From Dipylidium caninum (lineage: Eukaryota; Platyhelminthes; Cestoda; Cyclophyllidea; Dipylidiidae): DNA of 64,000 nt. A program made the position numbers and the translations under genes. Positions 60,698 to 64,000 of this stretch are shown piece by piece. Position 1 is the first letter of the stretch, and each line of letters starts with the position of its first letter. The notes beneath the pieces are model-generated. The model was not told the DNA's origin. It did no database searches and saw only the letters and a program-made list of their open reading frames with translations. The stretch lies in assembly GCA_017562135.1 (NCBI GenBank), contig QEYB01001327.1:186001-250000 (forward strand). The letters run 5' to 3'.

Positions 60698-62726
60698 CTT
60701 CGATTTTTCTCGTTAGACGGCGTCACATGAGAAGGTTGGACCAGTGTGTCAACAATAAGAAGACGGATTTCATTCAAGTGGAGAATAATCTAAGGAAAAA
60801 GGTACGTAAATTTCATCATGTTCAAATTTCCTCCTCAACTTACCTTATCCTTGTCATATACAGTAAATTTTGTAATCGGTGGGGACTGTAAATTCTGAAT
60901 CGTCTCTCTCAAGGACTCAGCGTCCAGCCAGAATTTTTGCAACTGCGTTCTTCTTTTGATTAATGATAACAAATCCTGTTGAAGAAAAATATAGACAATA
61001 AGCTTACTTTGAGGTATACATCGGAGTCAATATTCGCCTTTAATAAATCGGCCGAGAGTTTTTCTACAGTGACCTTGATCTTGTTGAGATTTTCGATTCC
61101 AACTTCATAGGTATTTTCCACGGTTAAAGTAGCACTTTGTAGAGCCTCATTCGCGGCTTTCTTTAACTCCTGAATTGCTTTACCTATGGCATCCACGATC
61201 TCCATCTTTGCCACCCTTTCGCTATCTTCAAGCGATAATTCCGAGTTTCCAGACTTTTGTTTATGCGTTTTCAAAGCAGCCATTTCTCGAGACAGCTCTC
61301 CTAGCTTGGTCTTCACCGTCAGGCTAAACTGATTACATAGATAAAAATAAAACCAGTTTGTACGTGACCCCCGTAACTCGCGTATTTCAATTCAAATCGA
61401 CACAAGATTGATCGAGACTAAAAGAAAGTGGACAAGTGCAAGATGGGCTCACATGGGCCTGTCAAAGACTAGTCTGGTTCTTTCCTTATCTCATCAAATA
61501 CTTCTGTGGTAGATTTTACAGTAACGGATACATGACTTAATAACAGAAAGCTCCAGCATGCTACAGCACTGTATCGACATGCAGGGATAAGGGGATATTT
61601 CGGGCCAAATCTACCCTTTACAAATACTGCAGTTTTTTCATTCATTCATGATTCAAACAAAATTTACTCGACTACAATGGATTGCTCGCAGTTGAGACAC
61701 AATATTGTCAAATAGTGGCGTTAAAACGAACGGTATTCGACCCCTAATACTAGGTCAAATAATTCAGTTGAATTGCTCAAGAAAATGGGGACTACTACAC
61801 AAATAACAGCAAAATTTGAAATAAATACGTAATAACCTGTCCAATGGCAGGTTCCAATCAGCCCAACAGTCCAATAAAGCAAGTCACAACTCGATGAAAA
61901 TAATCAACGCTTACGTCATTGAAGTGAACACTGTGACAGTCTTCGCAGATGTTTCTATAGCAATGATGGCAAAAACGCAAAACATCAGTTTCAACTAATT
62001 TCTGACATTCGCTACACCGTGCGGAAGATGCAGCAATGTTAGAAACCTCTTGAGCCTCTGCAAACTTAGCATCGGTTTCAGTCTCATTATTTGCTTCCTT
62101 TTCAAACAGTGCCTGTGTGTTAAGTAGACAGAGTTCCGCTCCTACGGAATAATCGGGACTCAAATCTGCTGCATCAAAGACCTTTAGGCACCTGGCGCAT
62201 TGTGTTTTGGTAGATTTCGAAGATGGCAGAAGGCAAGGACGCAAGCAGAACGTGTGCCCACATGGGAGCTTATAGGGATTTTTTATTCTAATAGGTAGAA
62301 CAGTACAAAACCAACTCGGTTTGTGTACATACACGTATTTCCGATAAAAGGAATAAAGTTATAAAACAGCTAACAGCATGCAAAGTAGTACATCCATGGT
62401 AGATAATAATAAAAGTCAAAAAGGAGTAATAGGCCAATTTATGCATTAAGGCTAAAATAACCCACTCTATGCAAACTATTGCCATGTGTATTCGATTGTT
62501 TATTAGAGGTAGAAAAAATAGCAGACTGCGAAGGAATTAAATATTACGATCGGCAAATAATAGTAAGTGCACCATAGAATTTTCAGAATGTGTTAAGGTA
62601 TTCAAGCTGGTGTATTGATGCAGAATATCAGCAAAGCCATAGATTAGCAAGTTCGGAATTTGAATTGTAGAATTTTTCTTACATCTTGCTACAAACACCA
62701 CAAATAAGATTGTCTGAGACAGACAT
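60698..62726 (-). CDS. T2, RING/B-box/coiled-coil (TRIM-like) protein, intact copy
   Basis: Exons: 62683-62726 (ATG), 61915-62287, 61008-61328, 60844-60975, 60698-60789, with consistent phases 2/0/0/0/2. The protein starts MSVSDNLICGVCSKI. RING ligands are C9, C12, C24, H26, C29, C33, C45, C48 (LPCGHTFCLRPC and CARC), a complete C3HC4 pattern. A B-box-like site at about residues 106-136 has CSEC, CHHCYRNICEDCHSVH. Residues about 140-290 are charged coiled coil (ELSREMAALKTHK; IQELKKAANEALQSA), then SPPITKFTVYDKDK. This is the RBCC arrangement of TRIM E3 ubiquitin ligases. The 3' end beyond 60698 is unresolved: the reading stays open to a GTGAGT donor, and decayed RRM exons lie 0.9 kb downstream. 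Confidence 0.78.
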
Positions 62727-64000
62727 CTAGCAAATAACCAAAGGCGATATAGGTTTATGGCACAAGGCACACGAAGTAGAAAATGGGCTTCCTCTATTGG
62801 GTGGCAATGGACCAATAGGCACGTTCAGAATACTACAAAAGAAACATCGTATTTACCCGAAATTCGAAACAAAATATCTGCAAAACAGTTCCCCTCCGCG
62901 GATGAAAACGACTAGTTGCACACGAAATTATTGCAAACATAATTAATTAGCGATAGGAATATGGAGTTAGAGGGTGAGGCTTAAAAAAAGCGATGGGAAG
63001 TATAACCCCTCAGACCTCTCATACCTTTGATCTCCCTCTTATCAATCCCAATTTATCGACCTCTATTCATTCCTCTCAAATTCACCTCGCGTAAACTCAC
63101 ATATCGAAGACATTCTTGCCATTCTGCCAGGTACAGACGACAATATCCATCCACTATACTTGCCCACTTGTGGGATATAAGCATCGCTTTCCTGCACTCC
63201 GAAAATGAAGACGCCACGGTACGTATAGACAAATTAGGATATGTGAAGTTGATGTCGATGTTGACATAGTGAATGAGAATTTATCAAGGCAGGTAGGATC
63301 GATGCTTTAGATCGATTGAGTGTGTCTGAACTTGCACATGTGTGGGTGTGCATTCCTGTCTACCTTATCTCGAAGTTTCCAGTTCAAATCTAGATGCTCA
63401 CGTATTTGAGTCCAACTGGACCTCTGGCAGGATTAGCCGGGCTACAACATTGGGCGCAAACTACCTACTTTGCTTACTTATGACACTGTCTCGCTGAAAA
63501 AGTACCTCTTTCCGCAGATGTACTCATTATCACTCAACGATGATGTCGCCACTTCGGAGAGGGGGGGGGTTTCGAACATCGCGGCATCAAACGTTCCTCT
63601 TCCAGAATAGGCGGGTGTGTGTGCGTTCCCAGTAGACTCGTGAAGTCAGTGAGGCGTGCAACGGAGGCCTCAACCATAGTGCAAGTTGTCTCCCACCCAG
63701 TGCTGTGGTCACATATTTCGCATCACAAATGGCACTATTTTCTTTAGTCAACCTGTCTATTCTATTTTGGTGTACATCATCGCATGATTACATGATAAAA
63801 CCTAAGTGTCGAAAATCAGCGTTCTCAAATTCGCGATCACGGAAATTAAAAATGTTCGAGGAACCCCACTAAGGAGAAATAGCAGCCTTCACCGCGGATC
63901 TGTTCTCTTTTTACGTTATTATACATATGTCTGCAACAAATTTCGGCGATTCTCTAATCGCAATATCCTGGCTGCCTGTGGAGGATGCGGAGGTAAATGC
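62727..64000. other. 5' flank of T2, second copy, to window end
   Basis: This is the counterpart of 37392-38660 and presumably contains the T2 promoter. A run of nine G at about 63562-63570 is specific to this copy. A plus-strand frame at 63027-63269 has no recognisable domain and is not preserved in the first copy. The repeat continues past the window edge. Confidence 0.45.

Larger units (their letters stand above)
39031..64000. repeat. 31-kb tandem segmental duplication, copy 2 (cut by window end)
   Basis: This is a head-to-tail second copy of 7780-39030 with only one block B instead of two. It starts inside a SNX13 intron and runs off the window. The left junction joins unrelated sequence ending CCTGCACAG to the intronic repeat start. 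It could be a genuine tandem duplication or a second haplotype placed in tandem by an assembler. Confidence 0.9.

Noticed and set aside
1..64000. Bacterial-style features: operons, CRISPR arrays, ribosome binding sites
   Set aside because: Genes are spliced and animal-like; no such element was seen.

Overview
The window looks like nuclear DNA of an invertebrate animal. Coding sequence is split into short exons with GT/AG borders, almost all on the minus strand, in AT-rich DNA with no bacterial operon features. The clearest gene is an SNX13-type sorting nexin whose first seven introns are only 35-47 bp, while later ones reach several kb. That gradient is known from flatworms such as schistosomes, so a flatworm is plausible, but the species cannot be fixed from this sequence.

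Layout. Positions 1-7779 are single copy and hold the 3' half of SNX13 (PX and Nexin_C domains). Positions 7780-39030 form a repeat unit of about 31 kb, and 39031-64000 is a second head-to-tail copy cut by the window edge. Each unit has three blocks. Block A (7780-17.7k; 39.0-49.1k) holds the 5' half of SNX13. Block B (17.7-30.0k; 49.1-55.25k) holds an uncharacterised gene with five RRM domains and, just 5' of it, RING/B-box exons (here T1). Block C (30.0-39.0k; 55.25-64.0k) holds a second RING/B-box/coiled-coil gene (T2) followed by decayed RRM exons. In the first unit block B is itself doubled (17767-23904 and 23905-29988), with a 4-bp microhomology at the join.

The best-supported intact genes are full-length SNX13 (2582-16066, apart from indels in its duplicated half), the five-RRM gene at 49112-53215 (every exon phase checked by hand; 513 codons from its first ATG) and T2 at 60698-62726 (ATG, complete RING, B-box, two coiled-coil exons). 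The other copies carry scattered one-base, mostly homopolymer indels. No indel was found in the single-copy half of SNX13. This points to poor consensus in duplicated sequence (collapsed or haplotypic copies), though real pseudogenisation cannot be excluded.

The most unusual element is the paired RING/B-box plus RRM-array unit. T1 and T2 are diverged paralogues, and each is followed on the same strand by homologous RRM exons, so the pairing predates the recent duplications. An in-frame TAG present in all three B copies splits what looks like an extra RRM at the boundary between the two parts.
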